Of a stretch of 64,000 nucleotides of DNA, positions 23,370 to 34,087 are shown in pieces. Every line of letters starts with the position of its first letter. The first letter of the stretch is position 1. The DNA comes from Liquidambar formosana (taxonomy: Eukaryota; Streptophyta; Magnoliopsida; Saxifragales; Altingiaceae). The translations under genes were made by a program, and so were the position numbers. Under the pieces are notes generated by a model. That model worked only from the letters and a program-made list of their open reading frames with translations. It ran no database searches and had not been told where the DNA came from. The stretch spans positions 11,229,338 to 11,293,337 of the forward strand of contig CM077820.1 in assembly GCA_039720395.1 (NCBI GenBank), written 5' to 3'.

Positions 23370-24901
23370 ATGGCAACCAATATTTGGTTATGTGTACTTT
23401 TAGTGTCCTTCTCTTCATTCTTCATACCATCCCTCTCGAGTCTCACCTCCGGCGACATAGACTCGTGGTGCAACAAAACCCCATACCCTGAACCATGCAA
23501 GCACTTCATGGGCCATGGCCACGATTTTGCACCCAAACAAAATTCCGATTTTCGAAAGATGGCGGTGCAAGTGGCCATGGAGCAGGCGCTGAACGCGCAG
23601 AGTCGCAACAAAGGGCTAGGGTCTAAATGTCGAAATGAGAAAGAGAAAGCTGCATGGGCTGATTGTTTGCAGCTTTATGAGAACACCATTTATCAGCTCA
23701 ACAGTACCCTAGACAACAGCACAAAATGCACCGATTTCGACCAGCAAACGTGGCTCAGCACGGCCCTGACGAACCTCGAGACGTGTCGAACCGGGTTCGT
23801 CGAGCTAGGTGTGTCAGACTTCGTGTTGCCTCTCATGTCCAACAATGTCTCAAAGTTGATATGCAACACTTTGGCTACATATAATAATGCTCCGGCCTCG
23901 CCGGAGAAACAAACTTACAAAGAGGGGTTTCCTGCATGGGTTTCGCCCCGCGATAGGAAGCTTCTGCAGACGTCGTCGCGGCGGGCGAACGTGGTGGTGG
24001 CGCAAGATGGGTCGGGGAATTATCGGACTATTCAAGCGGCGCTTAATACAGCGGCAAAGAGGAGTGGGAGTAGGAGGTATATTATTTATGTGAAGAGTGG
24101 TGTGTATAATGAGAATATTGAGATCGGTATGGGATTGAAAAATATCATGCTGGTTGGTGATGGCATGAAGAACACGATTATCACCGGCAGCCGGAGCTAC
24201 GGAGGTGGTTACACCACCTACAACTCTGCAACTGTTGGTAAGGGATCCTCTCTCTGATCCCAATGAATATCAGGTTGACGAACTGTAGTTTTTTTCACAC
24301 ACACACACACATTAGTCTCAATCCACAAAGGCGGAATTGAATAAAAAGAGAGTGCAACAAAAGCGGGACCTACAAAGCACCAATTTTCAGGCAATTGCTA
24401 ACTGGAAGGGGTCCTAACAGAGCTTAAATACATTTCCTACTCTTACTCCTAAGCCGATGTGGGACGCACACAAAGAGTTTGTTTCTTTTTTGTCTAAAAG
24501 AAAATAAAAATAGACAACCTCCACTGCAGCTAAAGAAAATAAAAACAAACAATAACGGACATTTGGACACACAAATTAGTCATAGTCAATTGTTAAATTC
24601 ACTAATTCCTTTTTTATCTTTGATGTTTAAACTTCAAAGATAAAAAATTGCAGATATATAACACATCCCGGATGATAAATTGGCTAAAATTTCACATCTA
24701 TACGTAGCACTTATTTATTTTTGAGTCATGCTATATATATATATATATATATCCAATTCATCCACTGATGAGGTGGTATCTATTTTTTTCAGAACATGAG
24801 AGATTTGTTTTTTCAATTAATGACAAATGTGCAATTTACACGTCATCTCATAAGAAAAAATTATGAAAATAACGTTTTTATGATATATGTTGTAATACAC
24901 G

Positions 24902-24935
<34 letters not shown>

Positions 24936-26003
24936 CTTTAACTACTTAATAGTTGTTTTTGTCCTTAATTTAAATTCAAATATTTTATTTTTTTTTCATT
25001 TTTGTCACTATTATTTTTAGGAGATCTTTACTACGTCTGTGATATTACTTGACGTTTTCTCTAATTTCTACTCACTTTTTTTTTGTTTCTTTCATGCATG
25101 AAACGTCATATCTCTAGAAACAACTGCCATTCAGTTCAGTCTAACATTTGAACCCATAAAGATGTTTCCAACCTTAGAAAAGGCCTTGATAAAAATCATA
25201 AAATAGTTTTTCAATAAAATAAAAGTCATGCTAGTACGTTTCAATTATCAAAAAAAATTATTTAATCATTTTAACTAATCTTCCTAAAAAAAATTTGATG
25301 ACTTTCAGGTGTCATCGGCGAAGGCTTCATTGCACGTGGCATAACATTCCGAAATACCGCCGGTCCACAAAACCACCAAGCCGTGGCACTCCGGTCGTGC
25401 TCCGATCGCTCCGTCTTCTACAGTTGCAGCTTTGAAGGATACCAAGACACCCTCTACGTTCGCGCCCAACGGCAATTCTACAAAAATTGTTACATCTTTG
25501 GCACAATAGACTTCATCTTTGGAAATGCAGCTGTGGTTTTCCAAAACTGCATGATATATGCAAGGAGACCAATGTACAATCAAAACAATGTCGTGACAGC
25601 CCAAGGCCGGGTCTTCCTTAACCAAACCACAGGGATTGTGATCCATAATTCACGAATCATGGCTGCATCTGACCTAAAACCGGTTCTTAGTTCGTTCAAA
25701 ACTTACCTAGGCCGGCCGTGGAAGCAATTTTCGCGGACGGTTTATCTTCAAAATTACCTTGAGGCATTGGTGGATCCAGCAGGGTGGTTGAAATGGAATG
25801 ATAGTAATTTTGCTCTAAGCACTTTGTATTATGGAGAGTACAAGAATACCGGACCCGGTTCATCGACCAGGGGGAGGGTCAAGTGGCGTGGTTATCGAGT
25901 TATAACGAGGGCAACGGAGGCTTTACAGTTCACCGTCGCGAATTTTATGGCCGGCGGGTCATGGTTGCCGGCCACTGGTGTGCCTTTCAGTTCCAGCCTC
26001 TGA
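23370..26003 (+). CDS. Pectinesterase/pectinesterase inhibitor (PME gene 2)
   Basis: Exons 23370-24237 and 25309-26003 (GT-AG, phase 1), 520 residues. It has a signal peptide (residues about 4-23), a PMEI domain (about 28-180), RKLL at residue 196, and a catalytic domain with GVYNENI, QAVAL, YQDTL, DFIFGNA and LGRPW. All listed active-site motifs are present, so the enzyme should be competent. Odd points: the usually well conserved (T/G)DPNQNT stretch after AQGR reads VFLNQTT, and RSGSDLS reads RSCSDRS, so some folding or substrate residues have changed. The start ATG matches gene 3; the upstream 72-codon extension in the same frame is not conserved. Its TATA box is degenerate. It is the nearest paralogue of gene 3. 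Confidence 0.92.
24238..25308 (+). other. Intron of PME gene 2 (1071 bp)
   Basis: Donor G|GTAAGG, acceptor TTTCAG|GT. Simple repeats inside: (CA)n at about 24297, (TA)n at about 24732 and (CT)n at about 24902. It is homologous to the gene 3 intron over much of its length. Confidence 0.88.
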
Positions 26004-26651
26004 AAACTGTCTTTTAACACTAGTGAAGCATTTGGGCAAATTTGTTTGTTGATTATTTATTATCTTTAGTTCTACAAGACCTTCATGGAATTGGGGGAAT
26101 CCCTTGAAAACAGGGAATCCTCATGCTGATTTTTTTCTTTAAAAATATATATATATATTTCCAGGTAACACAATTGAATGTCTTTTATTTATTTTTTCTT
26201 TTTTTGGCCAAACGATAAGAGAACATACCTACACACACTCACACAGAGTTGAAACCAAAACTCTTATAAATCCTATACCCTTATTGGCATAGGACATGCC
26301 ATTAAACTCAAGTACCATTGACGAATTTATCGTCTGTCTTAAGTGTGCCTAGCATGACGGTTTTCGTTGCTTTTAGCATTGATGGACACCCAAACATAGA
26401 AAAATGAGATTGACTTATGGGCCACGGTGAAAACTTCCATGTGACTGTGATATAGCCAGGTGGTATTACAAGTCAATCAGGTTTCTAGAGGTCCATCCCT
26501 GAATTTAATTGTGAGTGTCCATAACTGGTTTTTAAGCTTCAGTATTCCTTTTCAATGGACCTACACACTTTTAGTAATGATGGACTTTCTTGAAAGTGTA
26601 TTCTTTTCAAGCTTTATTATTCTTTAGGATTATCACTCCAATGAAATTTTT

Positions 26652-26873
26652 TTTTTTTTTTTTTGTTGGACGGTCAGGGTGTCCGAGCCAGCTTGCGCGC
26701 ACTTCGACTAATCCCTCCCCAGGCGATCTTAAGGGCGCACTCCCCCACATCGGCCTGGTGCATTTAGGAATAAATTCCTGGAGTACTCCCCAAAGGAGTA
26801 GAACGGAGAATGGAACCCAGGATGTCCGAGTTTACGGCTCATCCCAGGATCATATGAGCTGGCGCTCTTGTGT
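26652..26873 (-). mobile_element. tRNA-derived SINE with 17-bp TSD
   Basis: Flanked by ACTCCAATGAAATTTTT (26635-26651 and 26874-26890). Block A has the single copy at about 17832. The poly(T) at the left (to about 26664) is the poly(A) tail of a minus-strand element. On the minus strand the body starts GC-rich and has a B-box-like GGGTTCCATTCTC; the A box is weak. The body is about 220 bp and much more GC-rich than its surroundings. Confidence 0.75.
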
Positions 26874-27319
26874 ACTCCAATGAAATTTTTATTGTCTTAC
26901 CTATTGAAGAAATTTTACACATGTCTTCTATAAGTACGTAATTTTTTTTTTCCTTGTGGCAGTCAATAAGCAATCATTTTATCCCAAAATTAATTATTAA
27001 TTCTAAGTTTAGTCAAAGTTTTCTCTAGTGATTGGTGAAATAAAATATTAAACTAAACAAGAAAAAAAATATTTAAAAAAAAGGAAATAGCAAAATGATA
27101 GCTAGGCTAGTATCCATCTGGACCATTCTCCAACCAAAATAAATCCATTTAATATTGGGCCGAAGGGCAGCCCAATAGAAACGAAGAGCTTTATCATTTG
27201 TCTTTACAGTAGCGAATGTACCGAACATATGGCAAAAGGTATGTACAAGAAAATCTAGATCAGACAACTGGGTGCACATGAGTTGGGCCTAGGGCACTAA
27301 GTTACATCAACTCAGCCCA

Positions 27320-27730
27320 GGCAACGGCTATTGCAAACCCCATTTTTATCACCCCACCCCCATCTTTTAGATTTTTAAGGTTTTATGAAAAATATAAAAG
27401 GTTTTTACAAAAATGGGCTGCCATTTCCACTAGAAAACATCATTTTGAGAAATTATGTAGAAGAAAGTTTTTTCAAAATCTATCATTTAAATAGAACTTT
27501 TTAGCTATTTATATATAGCCTTTATTTCATTTTTTTTACCAAAAAGTCTACTTAAACCATAAATTTTGGAAAAATTTTATTTTGCAAAATTGTTCAAAAT
27601 GATGTTTTCTAGTAAACAACACGATCAGTTTTTGTAAAAACCTTTTATATTTTACATAAAATCTTAAAAACCAAAACAAAAGGGAGGGTTTGATAAATAA
27701 AAAAAAAATGGGGTTGCAATAGCCATTCCC
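27320..27730. mobile_element. MULE-like MITE, copy 2, with 9-bp TSD
   Basis: The ends are GGCAACGGCTATTGCAA on the left and the complement of GGGAATGGCTATTGCAA on the right. The TSD is CTCAGCCCA (27311-27319) against TTCAGCCCA (27731-27739), 8 of 9. The paralogue at 18291-18299 is unoccupied. The core (CATCATTTTGA ... TCAAAATGATG) is shared with copies 1 and 3. A 9-bp TSD fits the Mutator superfamily. It is non-coding. Confidence 0.8.
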
Positions 27731-28495
27731 TTCAGCCCATGAAGCCTGAGCACAAGATATCTTTACTGTTTTAGGCTTAGCTAATTGACAGACTACTAGG
27801 TCTATTGCCTTTCACCACTTCTTTCAATCTTTCAGACTCAAATGAGCTTCAAGAGCAGCCATTAGGACTAGTTTAGTAGTAAGGGAGGGCAGGATAAATG
27901 GTAAGATTATGATAAGTTTGGAGTTTGAACCCCTTAAATTATAAGCCAAAAAAGAAAAACAGAACTCCAAGAGCATGAATCACATCATATGTAAGAGAGG
28001 CTGTAAAACTAACTGCCTATCTTACACCCCTAGATTTTCATGATTTTCTCAAATTTTCCCTTTCTTAGTACATAGCAATAATTTTTGTGCCTATCTTTTA
28101 TACCCCTAGATTTTCATCATTTGTTCATTTTCCCTTTCTTGGTATAGAGCTATAATTTTTTGTCAATAATAATATTGATGTCACAATCTAGGTGAAATCT
28201 CTCTTCCTTTTATAATGGAGAGGTTAGGCATTGATACTTGACCCTTGTAAAAGCGCAGTGCTACATCCACGGAATGAATTCACCGGGTAATGTGGCAAGC
28301 ACTTTTTCGCAATCCAATGGGTCGACTTGTTTGGTTAATAATGATCATGCCATCGACACCTAAGTACGTAAGCAACACCGATAAACAATCTCGATAGACA
28401 TATCATTGAACCGTTGAATGTAAATATGGGTCTTGAGATTGATGGGCTTCATGCTCTCCACACGCTGGCCTTGCTACTTAACTTTTTAGAGAATA

Positions 28496-28892
28496 GGGTA
28501 CAGATACTACAACACCTTCAAGTAATCACCCCACCTCAATAATTTTTAATTTTTTAAAGTTTTAAAAAAATATAAAAGGTTTTTATAAAAAGTAGCCATG
28601 GGATTTATCAGAAAACATCATTTTGAACAACTTTGAATGAAAAAGTTTTTCTAAAATTTATAGTTTAAGTGAACTTTTTAGCCAAAAATGAAATAGACTA
28701 TAAATGGTCAAAAAGTATACTTGTATGAAAGATTTTGGAAAAACTTTTTTCTATAAAGTTGTTCAAAATGATGTTTTCTAATAGACCCCGTGGCCACTTT
28801 TCATAAAAACCTTTTATGTTTTTCTAAAACTTTAAAAAATAAAATTATTGGGGTGGGGTGATCACTTGAAGGGGCTGCAATATCTAGACTCT
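28496..28892. mobile_element. MULE-like MITE, copy 3 (block B)
   Basis: The inverted termini share CCTTCAAGT(A/G)ATCACCCCACC and AATAATTTT, and the arms pair almost throughout. The TSD TAGAGAATA is perfect (28487-28495 and 28893-28901; it extends one base more to TTAGAGAATA). The site corresponds to that of copy 1 in block A. Confidence 0.8.
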
Positions 28893-29109
28893 TAGAGAAT
28901 ATTAGCTGAAATGGTCAGGTATGGGCTGTTCCATGCAATCCATGATTTGTATATCCTCATAAGCAAGAGAATGTGTTTTGAGTTTTTGACTGATCAAAAA
29001 AGAGAATTTGTTTTTGAATCCTAAGAATTGCTTTCATTTCATCTTGCGTTTTGCTTTCGAGAAATCCAAACCCTTTATTAATTGATTGTCATTTTGAAGC
29101 TTTCACCTA

Positions 29110-30097
29110 GGGCAGGCAATTTGTGTCCAAATCCATGAACCCATCCAAACCTGTCCAAGTTAAATGGGTGTAAACAGATAATTTTATTAATTAGGTTGTA
29201 AATGAGTATCCATAAGAAGCCCAACAAATAATTGGGTCTAATCGGGTTTACATAAAAGTTGGTGGTCGCAAAACAAACCTGAACGTTTAGTTCGCACAGT
29301 CGCATGTTTAGTTCACTCTATTCTCTAGGTTTTCAGTCCCCAACATTTTGCATGCTCCGCCGCCGCTCGTCTCCTTCAACACCGCCTTTCATCTTCACCG
29401 TTCGTCTCCGGATCAAGCTTCGGCGACTCAAGTTCACCGCCATCTCCACCTTCTTCTCCGGCAAAGCATGCCATTTACACACCAGCCTTCCAGATCTGGT
29501 GATTTAGTGTTTTGGGACTTGTAGATCTGATTGTAAATCTTTACCCTTTTCTATAAATCTGATTTGAAGTAGCTTTTGAGTGTTTTCTGGATTTGGGTAT
29601 AAATCAATTTCACGCATAAAGTGTTTTTTGTATCATTTTGAGTGTTTTTTGTATCTGGATATAAATCAATTTCATACATAAAGCGTTTTGCATTATGAAT
29701 ATGTTCCATTTCTAGATCACTAGTTTTGCATTGGAAGTTGAAGTTTGATCTGCATGCCATTTTAGTTCCTAGATCTTACTTAGTGTTGTTTGGTTTAATA
29801 GGTTAAGGTTTTGCCTTTATGTTTGTGTTCTTGCATTCTGACGTGTTTGGGACGGGTTTTGAAGTGTTTGCATCATTACTTAGTGTTGTGTGAGCAACTT
29901 AAGGAATACTGAGGGAGTCACTTAAACAGCTCAGAGGTCAACGCATCTGCGGGTTGGGTTGGGTTTCTCCTTGCAATAAATGGGTGGATTTGGGTTTGTT
30001 TAAATGGGTTCTTCACATTAATCGGTTGGGTTGGGTTTGGGTGACATTTTAACAAAGCCCATCAAAACCCACCCAAACCCACCCAATTGCCAGCCCT
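29110..30097. mobile_element. MULE-like element with GC-rich insert (possible Pack-MULE)
   Basis: It begins GGGCAGGCAATTTG and ends AATTGCCAGCCCT (inverted). Flanks are GCTTTCACCTA (29099-29109) and GCTTTTACCCA (30098-30108), 9 of 11 matching, while block A has the single GCTTTTACCCA (19810-19820). The subterminal DNA is rich in GGGTTTGGGT words. Inside, 29350-29480 is CG-rich and codon-like (an open stretch with RRRSSP and FIFTVRLRIKLRR), unlike its surroundings, and may be a captured host-gene fragment. No transposase is seen. Confidence 0.7.
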
Positions 30098-30180
30098 GCT
30101 TTTACCCAATAGATTAGAGTTTTCTTGTTGCTCTTTCTTTTTCTTAAGATTCAGTAGCAAAAGTTTGCATTTACTTGATC

Positions 30181-30562
30181 TTATGATTCGAGACTTCGAT
30201 AGTTTTAACGTGTGTGTCCAATATTGAGATGCTTCAAAAATGCCTTGGAAGCAACAAATATAACGTCGGCAAAAAAAAAGTTCATGCATGGGCCTTTTCA
30301 AAAATTTTGGTAGCGAGCGTCATCCCTCAATTTGGTGGTTTTAGGTTTTTTTAACAATTTATGCTGGGAACATGCATATTGAATTTTTGGTGGTAGTTAT
30401 GGTTTTTGTGTATAATGTAATGAAATCTAGTGATTGCTATGGTTGTTTCATAAAATCTGGTGGAATATATTTAAGATGGAAACAATTTTTTGTTGCATAT
30501 ATTAATCTTTATCCTTTATAACCCACAAAATATACGAAATACGACTTCCATTAATGTGAGAC
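30181..30562. other. Unassigned AT-rich DNA
   Basis: No gene or clear repeat is seen. Confidence 0.5.
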
Positions 30563-30878
30563 TGTTAAGTTTCCAACTTAAAAACCTAAACTTATAAGTG
30601 GAGGGCCCAAACAAGTATATGAAATTATGTCAAACCCAATATTTGAGCGATGTGGGATGTGGTATATTTCTAACACTCCTCCTTACGTGCAGGCTTAACA
30701 TAGGCCAGTCACATGGGTAACAAATATAAACTCAATTGGACCAAAAATGATATATTCTAATACCATGTTAAGTTTCCAACTTAAAAACATAAGTTTATAA
30801 GTGAATGACCCAAACAAGTATATGAAATTATGTCAAACTCAATATTTAAGTGATATGGGATGTGGTATATTTCCAACA
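30563..30878 (-). mobile_element. TRIM element (miniature LTR retrotransposon)
   Basis: Two direct repeats of 113 bp each (30563-30675 and 30766-30878), both TGTTAAG...AACA on the plus strand, flank a 90-bp interior. On the minus strand the interior opens right after the 5' LTR with TGGTATTAGA, close to the initiator-Met tRNA PBS (TGGTATCAGA). It closes with the purine tract AAGGAGGAG just before the 3' LTR. This is the architecture of a TRIM. Flanking pentamers GAGAC and AAAAC are a weak TSD. It encodes nothing, so it would depend on another element for transposition. Confidence 0.82.
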
Positions 30879-31141
30879 AAAACTAATATAAATTATATCA
30901 GAATGTACTCACCAGATCATCATTCTATATATATATATATACTAGATATAGCACGCGTGCATTGCACGTGAATATTTTTAAATAATATTAGTTATACAAA
31001 ATAATAAATATATAAAGATTTTATATTAATAAATCTAAACGGTTTCTCAGAACTATAGGAATTTCGTTTCGAGTGATTTTTCACCTATTATGATTATAAA
31101 TTCATCTATCTAACTTAAAAATTCATCAAAAATCAAACTTA

Positions 31142-31217
31142 TTCTCTAACAGTACCATATATATATATTATAATTTGCAGTTCTCTAACAGTACCATATA
31201 TATATTATAATTTGCAG
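31142..31217. repeat. Tandem repeat, two units of 37-39 bp
   Basis: Both units read TTCTCTAACAGTACCATAT, then a TA run, then TATAATTTGCAG. They differ by one TA dinucleotide. Confidence 0.85.
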
Positions 31218-31340
31218 AGCAAAACTTACCAGAGAAGGAAGAAGTCGCCGTTAACCAGAGAATGGAGAAGTCGCTGTTAATGGAAAAGATGGAGATAAGG
31301 TTGAAACTACTCTTGATGGAGAAACAATCCAGCTGTTTAT

Positions 31341-31558
31341 TTATTATATAGGAATTATAGTTTCCATTTCTTTTGAATTCCTATTTGTGTTTTATATATC
31401 AAGGTATGTGTTTTAGAATTATAGTTTCCATATTTATATATATTTATATTTATTATATAAGAATTATAGTTTCCGTTTCCTTTGAATTCCTATTTGTGTA
31501 TTATATATTAAAATATGCGTTTTAGAATTATAGTTTCCATATTATTATATTTCCTATA
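31341..31558. repeat. Tandem repeat, two units of about 109 bp
   Basis: Each unit contains GAATTATAGTTTCC, TTTGAATTCCTATTTGTGT and TGCGTTTTAGAATTATAG or TGTGTTTTAGAATTATAG. The copies are diverged by a few substitutions. The function is unknown; the unit may be part of an unrecognised element beginning near 30950. Confidence 0.75.
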
Positions 31559-33228
31559 TATGCAGAAAGGTGGGTAGTCGTGTATTTAAAAATTAAAATA
31601 AGGGTATATTAGTCAATCAAAAGTTTTTCTTACATTCATCTTTTTATAGGTAATATAATAATATAATATAGATATATATATATATATATATATATATTTG
31701 GACCTTACCTCAAATAATTACCTCCTAAATTGGTCTTGATGGGAGTGGACTGGCTATGTTACCCAATTAGCCTTATCCATTACCATTCTATTACAATTAT
31801 GATTAGTTAGTAGTTGCTACATTATTGCCATGTCACTGTTTCGTAGCCATCTAAGTGACACTAATTAAGAGATCAACAGAATTTTGACAAATTTAAAATG
31901 CACAATAAAAAGGGGTAGAACTTTGGCGTTCTAGCCACTAAGCCGCCTTAGAATTGGCCATATACATGCATGAACTTTTTATTATGTTTGATGAAAAAGA
32001 CACATACATACATGTATGTATGTGCACACATGCATGTATCATGTACGTATGTGTGCGAACAAAATGAATTTTCCAGCCCAAAATAACACTAATAATTAAC
32101 GAGAATCAATCGTACAACCGTACCACGACGATGGGGTTGACATCGAATGAAGATTCGAGATATCCCCTTACCAATATTATTATTATTATTTTTATTTAAC
32201 TTTGAAAAAAGGATGGCTTGAAATATTCAAAAGTGCATGAGGTGATGATTATGGGTAAAATAAGACAGCTGAGACGTCTTAATCAAACATGACAAAGGAA
32301 TCATCAGGTGAGTGAAACCATCAAACTTTTTGAAAGGTCAGCATTGTCCTTCCATTTGATCCAGGTTTTTTATTGGCTGGCTGGGCTGCACGTTGCCCTG
32401 TCATCACCAGTTGTGCTGACGCGTTTTTGGCGCAGCCTGTGAATTGAAACTTCAAAGTCAACAACATACAAAAAGTCATAAATCCTGCAGGTAAAGACCA
32501 TGCGCATCATTTGAATAGAGTATTCACAAATACCACTGGCAACTTATACTTTTATTATATGGGATCTAATAGCATGGAACTTCCATGCCTGTATAAATAA
32601 TAAAGTACATGGATTATGCAAGGAGGATAAAATTATCTCATTAATTAAGAAATGAAAATAATTATTATTATCTCGTTACTTTTATAAGTACCATTTATCA
32701 CTTATCGTATAATCTTATATATGTGTATAATATAGCAGCACAAACACAGTTTGGCGTTTGTAGATTAAATTTGTAGGTTCGATTCTCATTGGGTACGTGT
32801 GTTAAAATCTTTTCAAAATTGAAAAAAATGAAAAAAACGAAGAAGCAGGGAGTTCAAAAGAGGTGTTGTTGTTCAATCATATTCAAGGGCCATAACTCGA
32901 TCATTAAATGGTACAAATAAAAGGTCAGCACAGTAATGGGACGCTCTTTGAGATGCACTTATTAAATAGAGGAAGTTGTAACTAATGAGTAATAAAAGAA
33001 TTTAGTTAAAGTATTATGAAAGCCCAAAAAAAAAGGGTTGCTTATGATCGCATTTTCCTATCATAGAAAGCTTTAAATGTTAAAGAGGTTTTTCAATTAC
33101 CTATTAATTGATTCGATCAGTTTATAAAAACTAATGGAAGTTTGTGAAAAAATTGTATTTTTTTTTTTTTCCCCTCCAAAACAAAGCGTTGACTCAACCT
33201 TTTGGTTTTTAGAAAACTGTATGTAAAT

Positions 33229-33313
33229 TTATGAATTATTGAATCCACCTTCTGTCTTTAGGATTATGATTAGTGATATCCTAAAGACAGAAGGTGGATT
33301 CAATAATTCATAA
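33229..33313. repeat. Perfect palindrome: two 36-bp arms, 13-bp loop
   Basis: The left arm 33229-33264 (containing TTGAATCCACCTTCTGTC) and the right arm 33278-33313 (GACAGAAGGTGGATTCAA) are exact reverse complements. Weaker pairing continues outward for about 25 bp (ACTGTATGTAA with TTACATCAGT). It may be a young foldback MITE or a hairpin RNA source. It lies about 40 bp left of the boundary of the duplicated PME unit. Confidence 0.9.
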
Positions 33314-34017
33314 GCTTACATCAGTTTTTTCGAAGTGTGCAAAACTCTACGTCTAGAGGTGCATGCCCTAAGCTGTTGCATGATTACATCACTAATAGAG
33401 GGTTGACAATGTCCAAATTAAATGTACATTGTAGATAATTAATTAGATATTTTTTTTTGAATGATGATAGAAATTGACAGATTAAAGGGTTTTTTTTTTT
33501 TTTTTTTTTTTTTTTGGATGTGTGTATGTGAGGAGGGGATGGGCGTTGGCGGGTGGGTGGTTCAATGATAAAATCCTTAACTCCCACCTCGTTGATACCA
33601 TGCCACAAGGCCCAAACCACTATTCTACAAAGGCTTGACAAAGAGGACACATATTGACAAATAGGACACATATTCAATGATTAAAAAAAAAAAAAATTGT
33701 TCTCTTCTAACTAAACTTAATTGATTATTGCATTGAAAATTCTTGCAAATGTTGGTCAACAAAATACCTCTTCTACACATAAATATTATACCATGCCATA
33801 ATGGGTTATAATATATATTGCATCCCTTCATATCATCATTTGTATACATAAAGTGATAAAGGATATCATACTTTACACATGAAGAATATTGAGACAACGC
33901 CCAACAGTCGAATATCTCGGTCTTCCCCTATCTTGCAAAACATATATTTTCTTACTGTATGCCATTTCCTCCCATGTTCCAAAGCCAACCTGTCAAGCCT
34001 ACCAGCTATCATTATCC
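33314..34017 (+). promoter_or_regulatory. Upstream region of PME gene 3
   Basis: From about 33354 it is homologous to the upstream region of gene 2. It includes T28 (about 33488-33515) and a SINE-like relic (33545-33615). No gene is seen. Confidence 0.55.
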
Positions 34018-34025
34018 TATATAAA
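34018..34025 (+). promoter_or_regulatory. TATA box of PME gene 3
   Basis: TATATAAA, 63 bp before the ATG (34088 minus 34025), in the context CC...GACACCCTCCTACTGCC shared with gene 2. Confidence 0.6.
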
Positions 34026-34087
34026 GACACCCTCCTACTGCCTTTACCATTACAACCTAGAGACCAACCCAAAGAAAAATCCCATTA

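Larger units (their letters stand above)
22411..26175 (+). repeat. Duplicated PME unit (pairs with 33354-36910)
   Basis: The two units share promoter DNA (CTAATAGAGGGTTGACAATG), both exons, the intron (GTGCAATTTACACGTCATC; TGACTTTCAG acceptor) and the 3' UTR (GTGAAGCATTTGGGCAA). They are offset by about 10.7 kb. A SINE-like sequence with GGTTCAATGATAAAATG occurs in both upstream regions (22755, 33550), so it predates the duplication. Confidence 0.85.
26219..30180. repeat. Duplicated downstream block B (pairs with 17454-21300)
   Basis: See block A. Insertions specific to this block are the SINE (26652-26873), the MITE (27320-27730) and the MULE-like element (29110-30097). The MITE at 28496-28892 occupies the same site as 19203-19596 in block A. 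No host gene is seen. Confidence 0.8.
30879..33228. other. Intergenic, repeat-rich, no gene
   Basis: It includes half of a foldback MITE (about 30888-30935), a CACGCGTGCATTGCACGTG palindromic word near 30953, direct repeats (31142-31217 and 31341-31558) and a (TA)n run (31671-31697). 31700-33150 shows no coding potential. A weak tRNA-like B box (GGTTCGATTC, about 32778) has no matching A box or cloverleaf. Confidence 0.55.

Noticed and set aside
32776..32790. tRNA-like B box GGTTCGATTC
   Set aside because: No A box at the right spacing and no cloverleaf could be formed; at most an old SINE piece.
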